Origin: Crambe crambe | Lineage: Eukaryota; Porifera; Demospongiae; Poecilosclerida; Crambeidae | DNA: 64,000 bases | Assembly (NCBI GenBank): GCA_963924555.1 | Contig: OZ004595.1 | Span: forward strand, 6,380,599 to 6,444,598 | Direction of reading: 5' to 3' | Shown here: in pieces, positions 13,694-34,061 of the stretch | How positions within the stretch are numbered: position 1 is the stretch's first letter | Layout of the letters: each line of letters starts with the position of its first letter | The notes under the pieces: generated by a model | Seen by the model: the letters and a program-made list of their open reading frames with translations, nothing else | What the model was told of the DNA's origin: nothing | Database searches by the model: none | Position numbers and translations under genes: made by a program

Positions 13694-16600
13694 CTAAGAT
13701 GGTGGTGGGTTGCAGCGATATTCCGTCACAGTCACATTGCGTGTGTTGGAGCACTCCAATCTGCAGCAGAAGATGAACCTGCACTCATATTCTGGAGTGA
13801 CTTTTGTTATTTTGTAGTGACCATAGTTACAGCAGATAGTGCTGCAAGGATTACGGTTATTTGAATTGGGGTCACACTTGCGATGGGCCACACCCACTGT
13901 TCCTGTCTTGTTATTGGCAACACAGAAGTCAGGTGATCGCTCAGAGAATATTATGTCATCATCACTGGGTCGGTCGCTGTTGGAATTCACAGGAACGATT
14001 ATTTTCTGGGAATTTTCCTCCACTTCGATAGCACCACCATAGTGCTGGAAGACAATTTCTCCAACTTCCTCAACTGAAATAACTCTAGAGTAGCAGGTCT
14101 GGGCTGTGCACGTCCCAGAGACACCATGGCAACGACACTTAATGACTGTTTTATTCACGACCTGGAATTTAAAAGTGATTTGAAAAGAAACCTAGGCTTT
14201 TGATTCTTACCCTTTTTCCAACTTTAATGTTGTGAATATCGATCTTTCCCTTGAAGCTGGTAGCATTGATCTGGTTAGTGACAATCTCATCAACTCTGTT
14301 GACAGCATAGTTGTAGTCGGCCTTGCAGTCCTCAAAGATGACATTTCCTTCACCGTCCACACTCCTTACCGAAGGATTGTCCCGAATACAAGGGCAACTT
14401 GGAATGCGCTGGTTGTGACAGTCATCAGCTAGACCCCATATCGCTCCAGCAATGAAGTAAGCATTCAAAACACCTCTTTCTCGAGTGAAATCTACAAATT
14501 TAGGGAAAGAAGTGTGATTAAGGAGTGTATCCCAAGGACCACCACTTGGAATGAATAATTGAGTGATAAAGATAGCTACTGTCTAGCCATCAGACAATGT
14601 GGGCACACTCAATGGAGTGAATAGACTCAATAAACAAAGCCAAAGAATGCTCTTAATGGAGTGAGAAGGATAGACACAGCAGCCAAGTGAATGAAGGTCC
14701 ATCAACTGGACCAGTGGTTCCCGGATCTCAGGATAAGCAAGTACAGGCATGGCCATACATAATTGATGGAGTACATGAGAGAGCAACTGTAGCGTAACTT
14801 AGCTACATGGGATGGGATCACAGAGAACAAACTACCTCCACATAACATGCCACTCTAATTGAATCATGACCTCATCACAAAAAGTTTTAAAAATGCAAAA
14901 ATGGAAAAGTCTGGTAACAAAGGTATAGAGTAATTGAGCAGCCTTTGATGGCTAGCAGATATAATTGGTTTATCAAAACATATGAAGGCAAAGGTGAACC
15001 ACTAAAGTCTGACCCTCGTTCACTAAGTGACTCACTTGCAGCTACGAAAGAGCCAAAGAGATCATGTCCATAGAAGGTGGAGCAGTTCCAACGAGACTCG
15101 TTGAAGCGGTTCTGACAATCAACAATGGCATGACGTGCTCCTCTGGCAATGGCAGGGAGAATGGCTGGCTCTTGTTGACACTGAGTCTCCTGTGTCCGTG
15201 TAAAGACACCATTGGATCCAAACTGGGCACAGTTGGGACACGTCGCATTGGCACGCCTAACTCCACAACCAGACACACCCACAGACCTAGGAGAAGGAGG
15301 GAGGGCGGGATAAAGAGAAAAGATTAACAAATTAAGAGGTGTCTGAGAGATAAGGAGATTAAACTAACTGTGCTGGTGGCGGGAGACCAATTAAAAAATA
15401 GAGTTATGACTCTGAGAATCATTAGAAACATTAAAAGCTGGATTAAAATAACAGCCTTCACCAATACAGACATAATATCATTTACAGGTGTGCACAATTT
15501 TATTGTAATCATGGACGAGAATCAATATAATGTTTAGAGGAACAGATACAGTGGGATGGGTTTCAATGACAGGCATGCACTGTATACGCCAACAATTATT
15601 AGTACAATTATTTCCATACTATATATACAACAATGGCTATATATAGCTAGTGTAGGGCTACTGATGCCTGCTAATCAGATTGAGGTGACTATCACTTGTG
15701 ACCACCACTTGTGACCACTGGCAGACAGCATCCATTATCTCATTGCAGTGTTTTCAGCCACAGACTCAAGAGGAGCGCAGTGCTGGCTTATCAAAATCAT
15801 AAACAAATGATCTTTGATCAGATTTCAAGCAGAAGCACTGGACTCTATTGTGGAATAGTGGGTGACCAAAGATCACAACCAGCACCATTATTTAATTTAC
15901 TAGAATAGCTTACACACCAGCTCCAAGAGTCCAGCACGTGTCAGCACTGTGACATATTTTGTTGGAACAATAGAGACATAATAGGCAGGACTATGTCTAC
16001 CTGAGACAAGCCAGGACATGCATGTCACCTATCCACACACAGCCACATGCAAAACACAGGGGTTTCTCATCCAATAACAACTGGATATTTCATGGGTTTT
16101 GTTTTGTAAATCGAGTGTGAATTTTATTTACCCACAAATTTTTTCCAACGGAAATTTTTCAGGTGATACAGTATTAACTAAGCTAAAGTGTGCTGCCATC
16201 ACATACAGCCATATGCATCCTTATACTTTATACATAGCCTTTCAAGTTTGACCCAGCTACTCAAGCATGTTAATAGATTCACTGTCTACGACACATTCTT
16301 CGCTTCGGCCACTGATCCATAACTTGGTATCGATTAATTATGTCAAAGGGAGATAGATCATTGATCATTTGATTCAGGAATGTGAACAATGAATTTGTTC
16401 ATGGACAGTTCCCAGCATATTAGACCAAATAGCCACTGAGAGAGAAATGTGCCTCTCCCCAAAACACTGTCTATCCATCCCTCCTCCAACATTTCCCCTC
16501 TGGCCACCACACTGAAAGTATTGGTGATGTTCTGTTCTATACTCCCTCAATATAAGGATCTGTCCAATGCAGCCTAATTGTGAGTGTCAAGTTATGAAAT

Positions 16601-18226
16601 AGCAACTAAACTCAATTATTTACACTCATCTAAATGGGCACTTAACCATAGCAAAGACACACAGCCAAAAGGAATGACAACAACTGCCAAGGCTGAAAAA
16701 GGTACAATATCATGGAAGGGAATCTGATATCTGTATACTGTTCTCTTGAGGATATAGTGGAATCAATTGAATACTAAAGGTAGTGGTTTCTAACAATAAG
16801 AAAAGAATGGATTCTTGTGAGGTTTCAGTACTAAACAAGTGGCTTTGTTAGCAGAGAAGAAGTACAAGAGAGTCGGGTAGGGTGGGACTTCGCAAGTTCT
16901 ATTCTTGAGCCAACCATCAAAATGGTTGTCTGGTCAGCACTCAATGTAGACTTGTGTTTAATGGAATACCACTGTTGAATTAGGTGAGAATTGGCATATG
17001 GGAACTGAACCACCAACTATCTTAATTGGATAATTCAATTAGAGATAAGTGGTCTAGTAACCTCAAGTGCCTCATTGTCCCAATCCTGATGTCTTATAAT
17101 AAGTCCACATTTCCCATAGCATAGTTAAAATAGTTATGGACTGACATTGCTCAACCTCTTGCATGCATGTATAGAGCATGATACCAGATAAGGAGTTTCC
17201 TACCGGAAGGAATGACCAACTCTTGCTATTTATTGGTATAGAAAGTTGAATAGCTGTGTTAGATGGCTAGACAGATAGTTAAAGTTCACTTGATGAATTT
17301 CAAATTTCAAATAAAGTCACTGATCAGCTCTCTGCTTGTATTTAAATGTGGTCAAGAATTGAGAAAGTTAGCAAATAGCTAGACCAAAAGATAATGCAAG
17401 TTACCTGGAATTAGATGATATAATGCAGTATAACAAGCTGCTATACTAAAGCTTATTATAATACACCATCATACATCATAGATAATACACCATACACCAT
17501 CATAGACAGCCATAAGTACTTGCCATTAACATAACTCAATGAAATTGGAATGTTCTGTAAAAGGTGCCACTATATTTGTAAGATTATATCTCCAGTCACT
17601 CATTAGCCTCTTTCTTGCCTGGGGGCTATGCCATATTGCACTGTCAGCAAAAAAATACAAAAACTGGTGAAGTGGCCACAGGCTGCAGAAATTATGTAAT
17701 CCCACTTATCTCAAGCCCACATTACACGATTGCTAATAGGATAAGTCTCTGATGGTTTTATTCATTAACAAATTTCCATTGGTCTCCCTTGTGTATTGAC
17801 CTTGTGCAATGGACTTCTTAAGTTGGGCTCTGATGGGCATGAAATGGTGCTAAACTGGAGCATAATTGGACGGGGCAGTAACTAAAGCAGTCGTGTCAAT
17901 CTGTCAACTCCCTTTTATCCCCTTTACAACAGCCTGATCAAAGAATCGCTCCTTTTCATCACCATAGCTAGCTAAGGTGCTCCAACTAGGCCAGATACAG
18001 CCCATGAACAAAACTTAATACTAAATTAATGCATATGGAGAATCAGTTAGTTATGATAAATAAATTCCTGTTATGACGGCATGCAATACATTGATTTCCC
18101 CTCAACTCACCACCAAGTGACTGAATGCATGGAGGCATTGGCTGATAAGAATGTGGCTGCTAGCATTAGTAATATGATGCAGTAGGAGATGCATTGTCCC
18201 CATTGCACAGGTCCTGATGAAGCCAT
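13694..18226 (-). CDS. Wnt ligand C (first of tandem array)
   Basis: Four minus-strand exons: 18111-18226, 15036-15286, 14211-14491 and 13694-14161, 371 residues. Exon 1 lies 2.8 kb upstream and encodes a strong leader (CIISYC-type hydrophobic run, LLMLAATFLSANA) ending SVTWW; the split W codon joins SVGVSGCG in exon 2. Exon 2 and 3 lengths (251, 281) equal those of Wnts A and B. Exon 4 has CRCHGVSGTC with the acylation Ser. Relative to A and B it lacks a short insertion between the RFI-CC and ECS motifs, closer to canonical Wnts. Intron 3 is only 49 bp (14162-14210). The start at 18226 was chosen for the signal peptide; an in-frame ATG further upstream gives a less signal-like N-terminus. 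Confidence 0.88.
15287..18110. other. Long intron 1 of Wnt C
   Basis: A 2.8-kb intron, far longer than most introns here. No ORF or RNA gene is recognised. Sequence is AT-rich with no clear tandem repeat, and it could hold regulatory sequence for the Wnt array (inference only). Confidence 0.6.
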
Positions 18227-18650
18227 TACTTCTCCAGAGAGCTTCCAGTAACTGATGGAACAATTGTTATTGCAACTGCAAGGAAGTGGAGCCCAACAGA
18301 ATCCTTCCAAGTACAATTCTCCAGCAGCTGCCACTCAAATAGTGGCTCTAGTGAAGAGTGTTGGGAAAAAATGAAACTAAGGAATATGAAGAGAATAATA
18401 AAGTCGCTTCTTATACTAAGAACGCCCACGCATATTTAGCATTATATTGAGCATGCCTTTCAATTATGAACTGCATTCTCTATCAATTATAACCAAGCCA
18501 CCATCCCATGAGCTTCAGACTGACAAATGACAATGTTATAACATAATAATATAACAATGATTGCATATTTATATAGAGATATCAAGAAACAAAACAAGGT
18601 TTAAGTGCAAGATTAGTAGCAATGATTTGTTGGTATAATACATAGAGAGT

Positions 18651-26587
<7,937 letters not shown>

Positions 26588-26787
26588 ATTGACCCTCTTC
26601 AGTAAGTAGTGAAGAGTATGTGAGAGCCAACACGTACGTACTTACAAGAAGAAAGAAAAACTATTTCAATTTTACTATCATAGCAACGCTTAGTTACGCT
26701 TAATTAGAAGTTTTAAGCAGGGAAAGGTAAGATGAAGTCAGCATTTCCTTCTAGTGAGCGAGCGGTAGTAAGTGGAGCAGATTAAAT
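26588..26787. promoter_or_regulatory. Shared divergent promoter PSMC2 / DDI
   Basis: Exactly 200 bp separate the two start codons. It includes GTCAGCA at 26737-26743, which is TGCTGAC in reverse, a half-site for Maf/CNC bZIP factors. Given that in mammals DDI2 activates the CNC factor NFE2L1, which drives proteasome genes, this half-site is worth noting, but 7-bp matches are common by chance. Confidence 0.45.
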
Positions 26788-28434
26788 ATGCAGATTACGG
26801 TGACAACAGAATCTGGGGGAGTGTTCCCCCTCGAAGTCAGTTTGGAGTTGACTCTACAAGACTTGAAAGCCATCTTGGAGATAGAAGCAGCCATGAGTGC
26901 CAGCCAGATGCTACTGCTCCACAACATGGCCCCCATGACTGAGGAGAGCAGAAGTTTGGGGGATTATCATGTGGAAGAGGGAGACATAATCATGCTTACT
27001 ACCCCCCCTCCTTCACCTCAGCCTCAGCCCCCTCAACCCCAAACTATTCCCTCCGAAAATCTGCCTGCCATAGACTGGGGAAGTATACAAATCCCTCAAT
27101 TGGTTCCTCAATCTTCCTCCTCTCGCCCAACCATTCCTGCTCCAGACCATCCTGATACGATTCGTCGCCATTTCCTCTCTCATCCCAGTGAACTGGCAAT
27201 GCTGAGACAGCAAAATCCTCCTTTAGCTCAAGCACTGGACAGTGGAGATCCCGAGGTGTTCAGACTTGCTCTAGGGCGGCACAGGAAAGCCATAAAAGAT
27301 GCAGAGATGGAGAGGATTCGAATGATTGCTGCTGACCCTTTTGATCCAGAGAATCAGTCTCGTATTGCTCAAACAATTGAACAGAAGAACATTGAAGAGA
27401 ACATGCAAGCAGCCATGGAGTACACTCCTGAGAGTTTTAGCAACGTGGTGATGCTTTACCTACCCATCAAGGTGAATGGAGTGACAGTGAAGGCACTGGT
27501 GGATTCAGGTGCTGCCTCTACCATCATGAGTGACACTTGTGCTGAGCGGTGTGGAGTAATGCGATTAGTTGACAGACGGTTTGCTGGGATGGCAGTAGGA
27601 GTCGGCAAACAAAAGATCATTGGGAAGGTCCACTTAGGAACCATTCAGATTGGAGGGGATTTCTTGACGTCATCCTTCCAGGTGCTCCAGGATCAATCTG
27701 AAGATATGTTGCTAGGGCTGGACATGCTACGCAGACATCAGGTAAAGGGTCGTCAACCGTATAGAATGCAGTGCATTCAGATTTTGATTAGTTAATAGAA
27801 CACGAGATTAGATCACTATTCTAGGGGCTATCCCTTTTGATTGGTTAATACCCCAAAGGTATGGATAAAAATATTTGAACTTGAACAATACACAATGTCT
27901 ATTATATAATATTATTATAATCATGGGAATAAGTATTATGTCTATGCCTGAAGAGGTTGTGTATAAGTGTATCTGATACCACCTAAATAATTCCTCCCTC
28001 CAGTGCTGCATTGATTTGAAGAAAAATGTGTTGCGAATTGGAACAACAGGGAACGAGGGTGCCTTCCTGACCGAGGCTGAGCTCAAGGACAAAGAGGAGA
28101 TGAAACGCAAGAGAGCTGTAAGCACCAGCTAACATAGCCATGAATATGACTTCAACTCTGGACATCACAAATAGACCTTAATTAGCAGGTTCATTCTTAT
28201 CATATTTTGTTGATTATTAGCGTCTAATGCTGGAGGAAGAAGATGCTGAAATGGCTAAGGCCTTGGCTACCTCTGAGCAGGACAGTCTCATGACTAACGT
28301 AGGATGTGAGTCTCTTTAATTATTGTGACCGCATGTTGTAATGTTGGGTCTATGTTGATTTCACAGCAAGCAGTACCCCAGGACCCTCCCACCCTCCACC
28401 CACTCAACAACCCCCCCAGAGGAAGAAGCAGTGA
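26788..28434 (+). CDS. DDI2: DDI1/DDI2 ubiquitin-directed retropepsin-like protease
   Basis: Four exons: 26788-27741, 28004-28117, 28221-28305 and 28367-28434, 406 residues. The N-terminal ubiquitin-like domain (residues 1-75, MQITVTTESGG start) is followed by a proline-rich linker, the helical HDD domain, then a retroviral-type aspartyl protease with the catalytic VDSGA motif (near residue 239) and LLGLDMLRRHQ. The C-terminal CIDLKKNVLRIGTTG matches DDI2. In animals and yeast, DDI proteins cleave heavily ubiquitinated substrates; mammalian DDI2 cleaves NFE2L1 in the proteasome bounce-back response. There is one homologue here, so DDI1 and DDI2 cannot be told apart. The last exon is basic and proline-rich. 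It is a cellular gene, not a retroelement. Confidence 0.93.
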
Positions 28435-28831
28435 AGGAAACACAAAACTGTGTGGATCTTGCCTCTCTCTTTGCCAAGTCAATTAAATTACAGCTGTAAA
28501 CTTTTTCATCTCTTCTGCACTGTTTTAGTGCTTTTCACTGTTATTAATGATAATATTGATTCTTGCATGCCATGGTGGCTCTGGTGGAATGTAAATTGGC
28601 TGGTTCATAATGTATTTCAACAATATTATTAAAATAGGGGTGGAATTCCGGTCGCCCCGTTAATTATCTCCACCTAATTGTGCTATGTTTTCAATTTCAG
28701 AGGGATAGATTACGTCACCACTCATAAGACATTCCAAAATTGCATGCTTGCAACGCCTCCAAGCTAACTAGAGCAAGTGAGCCTTGCTCACCTCTTATGA
28801 ATCCATGTGCAGCATACTGTTAAGATTCTGA
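28435..28831. other. Region between DDI and IRF
   Basis: About 400 bp holding the DDI 3' untranslated region (ATTAAA near 28627) and the IRF 5' flank. No further gene is recognised. Confidence 0.5.
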
Positions 28832-31800
28832 ATGGAGAACGGTACGGCGACCATCCAGTACGTGACGGTAGAGGACAGAGACGAGGTAAGCAAGACTTGG
28901 GCTTGCAATGAGTGTGTTGTAATCAAATGTAAGCTTTCGTGCCTGGGGCCCATTGGCTGACCCTTGATGCGGTTTTTAGAGATTTTCAGTTTCATTTTGA
29001 GCGCATGCCTGCATGCTTTTCCTCGCAAAGCAGCCAGCCGGAAGCGAGTATAACTCGGTCCTGTATAAATAAAGTGGAAGACATTAATTAATTTTAGCTG
29101 GATGGAGCAGGTATTGAATCAACCGCTCTATCTAGTACGCGATCAGTCTGGAGTCTGCCCACATTGAGTACACTTTGGCTTGCTTATTCAAGAGTTTTGC
29201 AGAGCTGAAATGTTTGTTATTACAAGGAAGTGATCACTACACTGGAAGAAGACAAATCAGCTGCTACTACATAGTTCATCTCTTCAGCTTTCTCTTTTTT
29301 TCTCTGCATGTCGGATGCTGCAAAACATAACTCTCAAGTTTGACCAGTTGATTGGATCGGGTGAGGAAGATACGTAGTTTATGCAAACGACGACAAAGAG
29401 TCTCTAAGTATGTCTGTAGCGCAGATCTTGGGCATGAACCAGCAAGCCAGGACTGCAACGCCACCTGATTCTAATGTGAGTTATCACAAATCCTGTGGTG
29501 TACATGCATGTTGCATGTATGCAGCCCCAGGCATGCATGCTGCATGGTTGTATCATGGCCTTATGGTTGTTTTGTTTTGTTTTAATTGGGTTTTCCTTGT
29601 CAGATCAGCTTTTTTTTTTTTTTTTTTTTTGCTTTTTTGCTATCTGCAAAAATTGGTCCCCATTATTTTCATAAGCTTGGATTACTAGTGTGTCCTCCTC
29701 CCCACCCCCCAAGCCTGTTTTTGTATTAATCTTTCTACTATGTTTCCATCCCATGGAGCGATCACTCCCTTTTTGTTAAGGGGGAGAGATCGCTGGTTTG
29801 TTTCTCTGTGGACTATCAAGTGTCAGTAATTGTTGTATTAAAATATCTCTCCATGCATACCAAAGAAATAAACATTCATTTAACCACTTTTCATATCTAT
29901 TCTGTTTGTCTGCGTAGGAGCCATGACAACCAGAAGCATAATGGGTTCCTGTAAAGTGAGCAGCCCCTATCAAATGAAGTTTAAATTTCTTATAGCAAGA
30001 TAGTCCAATTATTATTGAATCCGGTATTTAAAGAGTAAGGGGGAGGGGCAGTATTTGGAAGGGGGGAGGAGGTGGAAAAGAATGGTGAAAATGTAGTGTA
30101 ATGTAAACTGAAACTGTCAAGAGACTAGTAATAATAACATGCCCACAAATGTCTGACGCAAATCACCAACTAAATCTTCTAATAAGAATCATTAGGGTGA
30201 CACTTGTATTGACTTGAGACTGCTCCTACTACGCATCCAAGATGTCATCCAAATGTTACTAGCATTATTCCACCGTTTGCTTATCACCTGAATGCTCTTC
30301 ACCTGCCCCATCCAGAATACTTGGTCTGTGACATGCCGGGATACTTGGTCTGTGACATGCCGGGATACCTGGTCTGTGACATGCCGGGATACCTGGTCTG
30401 TGATATGCCGGGATACCTGGTCTGTGACATGCCGGGATACCTGGTCTGTGACATGCTGGGATACTTGGTCTGTGACATGCCGGGATACCTGGTCTTTGAT
30501 ATGCCGGGATACCTGGTCTGTGACATGCCGGGATACCTGGTCTATAACATGCATGTGTTCCACATGCTGGTTGATATGTACGTGTGTGTATGTCCAGTTA
30601 TGGTGATGATTTGTGCTGGCGTAATCTCTGCAATAGTGATACTGAAACTGCAATTTTTTTTCTTGAAATAACTGTTTTCACTGAAAGTACAGTGGATCTT
30701 TCAGTTTGGTAGTTATGTAAGCTTACCTCTCATCCTTGCAGCTTTTTGTTAAGGAGAAGCACTCATATCAGATAAGTACCATGACTTTACGCATCAAATT
30801 TTATTCTATTGACCACATCAAAGGGTTGATATTGGATCCCAGTACTGACTGGGAGAGGAAAAGGTTGCTTCTTCTAAGGATGATCGTTTGAGTGACACAT
30901 CTTTGAAGTGTTTTCATTGAAAGCTGCAGTGTGTAGTGGGCTATGTCGTTTGAATCAGCCATGAACTTTTGTTTGCCAAGATGTGAATTAAGAGGTAGTG
31001 TCAAGAGCATTAATAGCCAATGAGCACATTCCAAGCCAAATATCTTTAATCTCCTTTTGTCTGCTAAATTAATAGCTTTTGATTTTTGGAACGTTTTATT
31101 CAGGGAGCCGCATCTCATTTTGCTTGTGAGTTTGTTTGCAAGAATTGATTGTGTTGGATGGTCTCTGCCTATTGATTGAGCTGTGTCATTCACAATGCCC
31201 CACCTAACATAACTCTTTCCTTTCACGACCATTCAGCCTCTTGTCCCCTGGACTGCTTGTCCTCAGTCCCCATGCCAAACTCTATACACATTCCAAGAAA
31301 GTGCCACATTTTATACCTTTACTATTTCTGACGGTCACGTTTGTTTTAGTTGGGATATTATGCTTATCAGCATTAGCTGGTAGCAATTCAAAACTCATCT
31401 CATATTGGCTATGGCATTTGATAATGATTGTATTCCATTGCCTTATTCCATGATTAATGTGTTGACCATGTTAATACAGCATTACCCACTCAGATGCAAT
31501 GCCATTGTTCTCAGTGCATGCACTGATCAGCCTGACCTCCACTAGCCGACTAAAGCTAATTGGATCGAGTTATTATTACATAAGCAAACAGAGAGTAAAA
31601 TGGAGTGAGTGTGTGTCTTTTTCCTTGTGAGGGCAATGGCTGCCTTAAGAGGGCAAGAAGGAAGTGATAATTGTGAGTTTCGTTGTAAGCTTCTCTTTTT
31701 TCCAAGAACTAGATCTTACAGAGACCATCTTGATGTGAGTGTGTGTGTGTGTGTATGAGAAGGCAAGTTGTAGGAGGGCATTGGAGGAGGATCAGACTGC

Positions 31801-34011
31801 CATATTCATAGTACCACACACCCCCTAGAACCACCCCACTTTCAAGTCATTTGTGGTCTGTGTGAGCTGCTATCTCGCTACATTGTCTATTATTCATTAG
31901 CCACATACTATTTAATCATGTCCGAATAAGGCAACAACACATGCTTGTGTGCATGGCAACTCATGGAGTTGTTTTATTGATAAAGTTTCAAAGGATGGGC
32001 CTGGATTAATCTCTTCATCTCGTAGTTGTCTCCAGCCCTCCCTTTTTCCTCAAAAGCTCCAAGTACATATTAATAAGTTTTCATATTAATAGGTTGCTTG
32101 TATACAGAGGAGTGATTTTTGGAAGAGAGTCAAACATTATGGTGACCTCCAGGAGAGCTTAGATAATGAAACTGCATTTAAAAAATAAAATATTGATGAC
32201 GAAAAATTTGTGCAAATTATAAATAGATAAAATAGATGGCCTAAACAAATAAGTACATTGCGGAATACACGTTTAGAGAGAGGGTGTATAAAGGCAAGCC
32301 TAAACCTCGTTCCCATGACCTTCTAGAGATGGAAAAACAAGGTATTAAACCAAACTTAGATATGTGACTGCTGAGTTGTTGCATTAAAGTATCAAACGTG
32401 TCACTCCCTTCATTTCTGTCTTTCAGCCTCTTTGCTTTTGGCACACAGCTCATTTATCTCGTGCTCATAAACACATCAATTTCGTGATGGCGTCACACCT
32501 GTCCCGTGCATCTTGAAATCTGCTCTTTCTGTAAATGTTGTGTATAGAGGCAGTGTTGGCTGCTCCGTGTTTCGGGATGTTGGGTTTGGGGGAGGGAGAG
32601 TGGATGGCTACTGTTGATTAAGTGTCCATTACATGCAATGAATGCTTTGGCCACTGTCTTAATAATGGAAAGTTAAAGTGTTTCTGAGTGGAATGAAAAC
32701 AGCAAGAAAGTGAAATATGACCTTTAATGTCTTGTTTGTTGCATTTAGTGATGGTAGCTAAGGTGATGTGGGTTCTTAATATCCCATGTCTCAGTTACAC
32801 ACTGTCCATTAAGACTTCTCATCTTAGACAAAGTCTGTTAGAGTGAGATGTGATTTTAGGTAACCTATTTGTAATCTAGGGTGATGTTAGTTTTCATTTC
32901 CCATAAGGGCTGTATATCAAGGGATGCAATTAGTAGCCTGCACCTGCTGAAAAGGTTACCATGAATCTGACACAAGTGAGTCCTTAATCTTGTCTCCATC
33001 ACTTGCTACACGATGACCTCTTCTCACTCATTCCTTGTCTGTGAGAAGGTGTGAACAGCCTACGGAAAGTGGAGTGATTTTCCATCTCTGCTTACTTAGC
33101 AAAGATACTGCTTCATTTAATGGAAATGGTTTTGAAATTGTTGGTGGACACGGATTCTCATAGCAAAGACAACTTTTTCCTAGCAAGGTCTTGCTGAAGG
33201 ACATTATTGCTTTGATCAAGTCGGAAATTCTTACCTCTTTCTTTCTTCTTCCAGTTGGTGTCGTGTAATGAGGTGAGCTGTTATCAACAACAAGTGGAAA
33301 TGATAAAAGATTGTAGTTCCCATCTCACACTTTGTCCCGTGAAGAGTGTGAACACTAAAGGAGACCATTAAGGTTGCATTTTAGATAAGGCAGTGATATT
33401 GAGAGTATGTTGCCATTAAAGGCTGGTTATTAAGTAGCAGTCCTCTGGGATAGGTGACCTCTTGACGCTCTGGATGTATCGCATTATGTCATTAAGTGTT
33501 TTTTCTTGTTATTTGGTGTCTGATCTTCAGTAATTGGTGTCACCATACAAAGCTCCCTCTTTTTTCTCTCTCCCTCTCTCAATATTTGGACTTAATGAAT
33601 GCCTAATGGCAACAACTAAAGAGTACAGTACATAGTTAGCAATGATACAGTCGATAAATCTTGTTATTGTCATTAGATGATTCTTTTTTGGTGTTACAAT
33701 AATGTGAATGGATTGCAGCTCTATTATCATGTTGCTTGGTACTATTAGCAATGTTTAGAGGAAGCTTGATTAGGCTGCCACTAATGTTAGGGCTTCCTGT
33801 AATTGGACGTTAGAAATTCTCACCCACTCTTAGGCTGTCCTGTGTGATGAGTAAGGTATTGTGTCTGTTATCAGGTCAGTATTCGTATTGGGACAGAAAC
33901 AAAGGTCCCATTAATTGTATCAAAGGGACGTGGATATCTGGGACACACCCCCTCTTTCTCATCCGATGGACAATGTGGTATACTCACTTTTTGTTTCTTT
34001 ATGCACGCACA

Positions 34012-34061
<50 letters not shown>

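Noticed and set aside
18226..18429. Minus-strand frame with a hydrophobic N-terminus upstream of Wnt C
   Set aside because: It is in another frame from the Wnt C leader and ends exactly at its start; no homology or splice partner was found.
26788..27795. Retroviral-type aspartyl protease motif as a sign of a retroelement
   Set aside because: It is embedded in a ubiquitin-like/HDD/retropepsin architecture with introns, which is the cellular DDI gene. No reverse transcriptase or LTR is seen.
30192..30671. Overlapping open frames on both strands, and a repeat array that could suggest CRISPR
   Set aside because: They come from a 24-bp tandem minisatellite. There are no spacers between units and the context is a eukaryotic intron.
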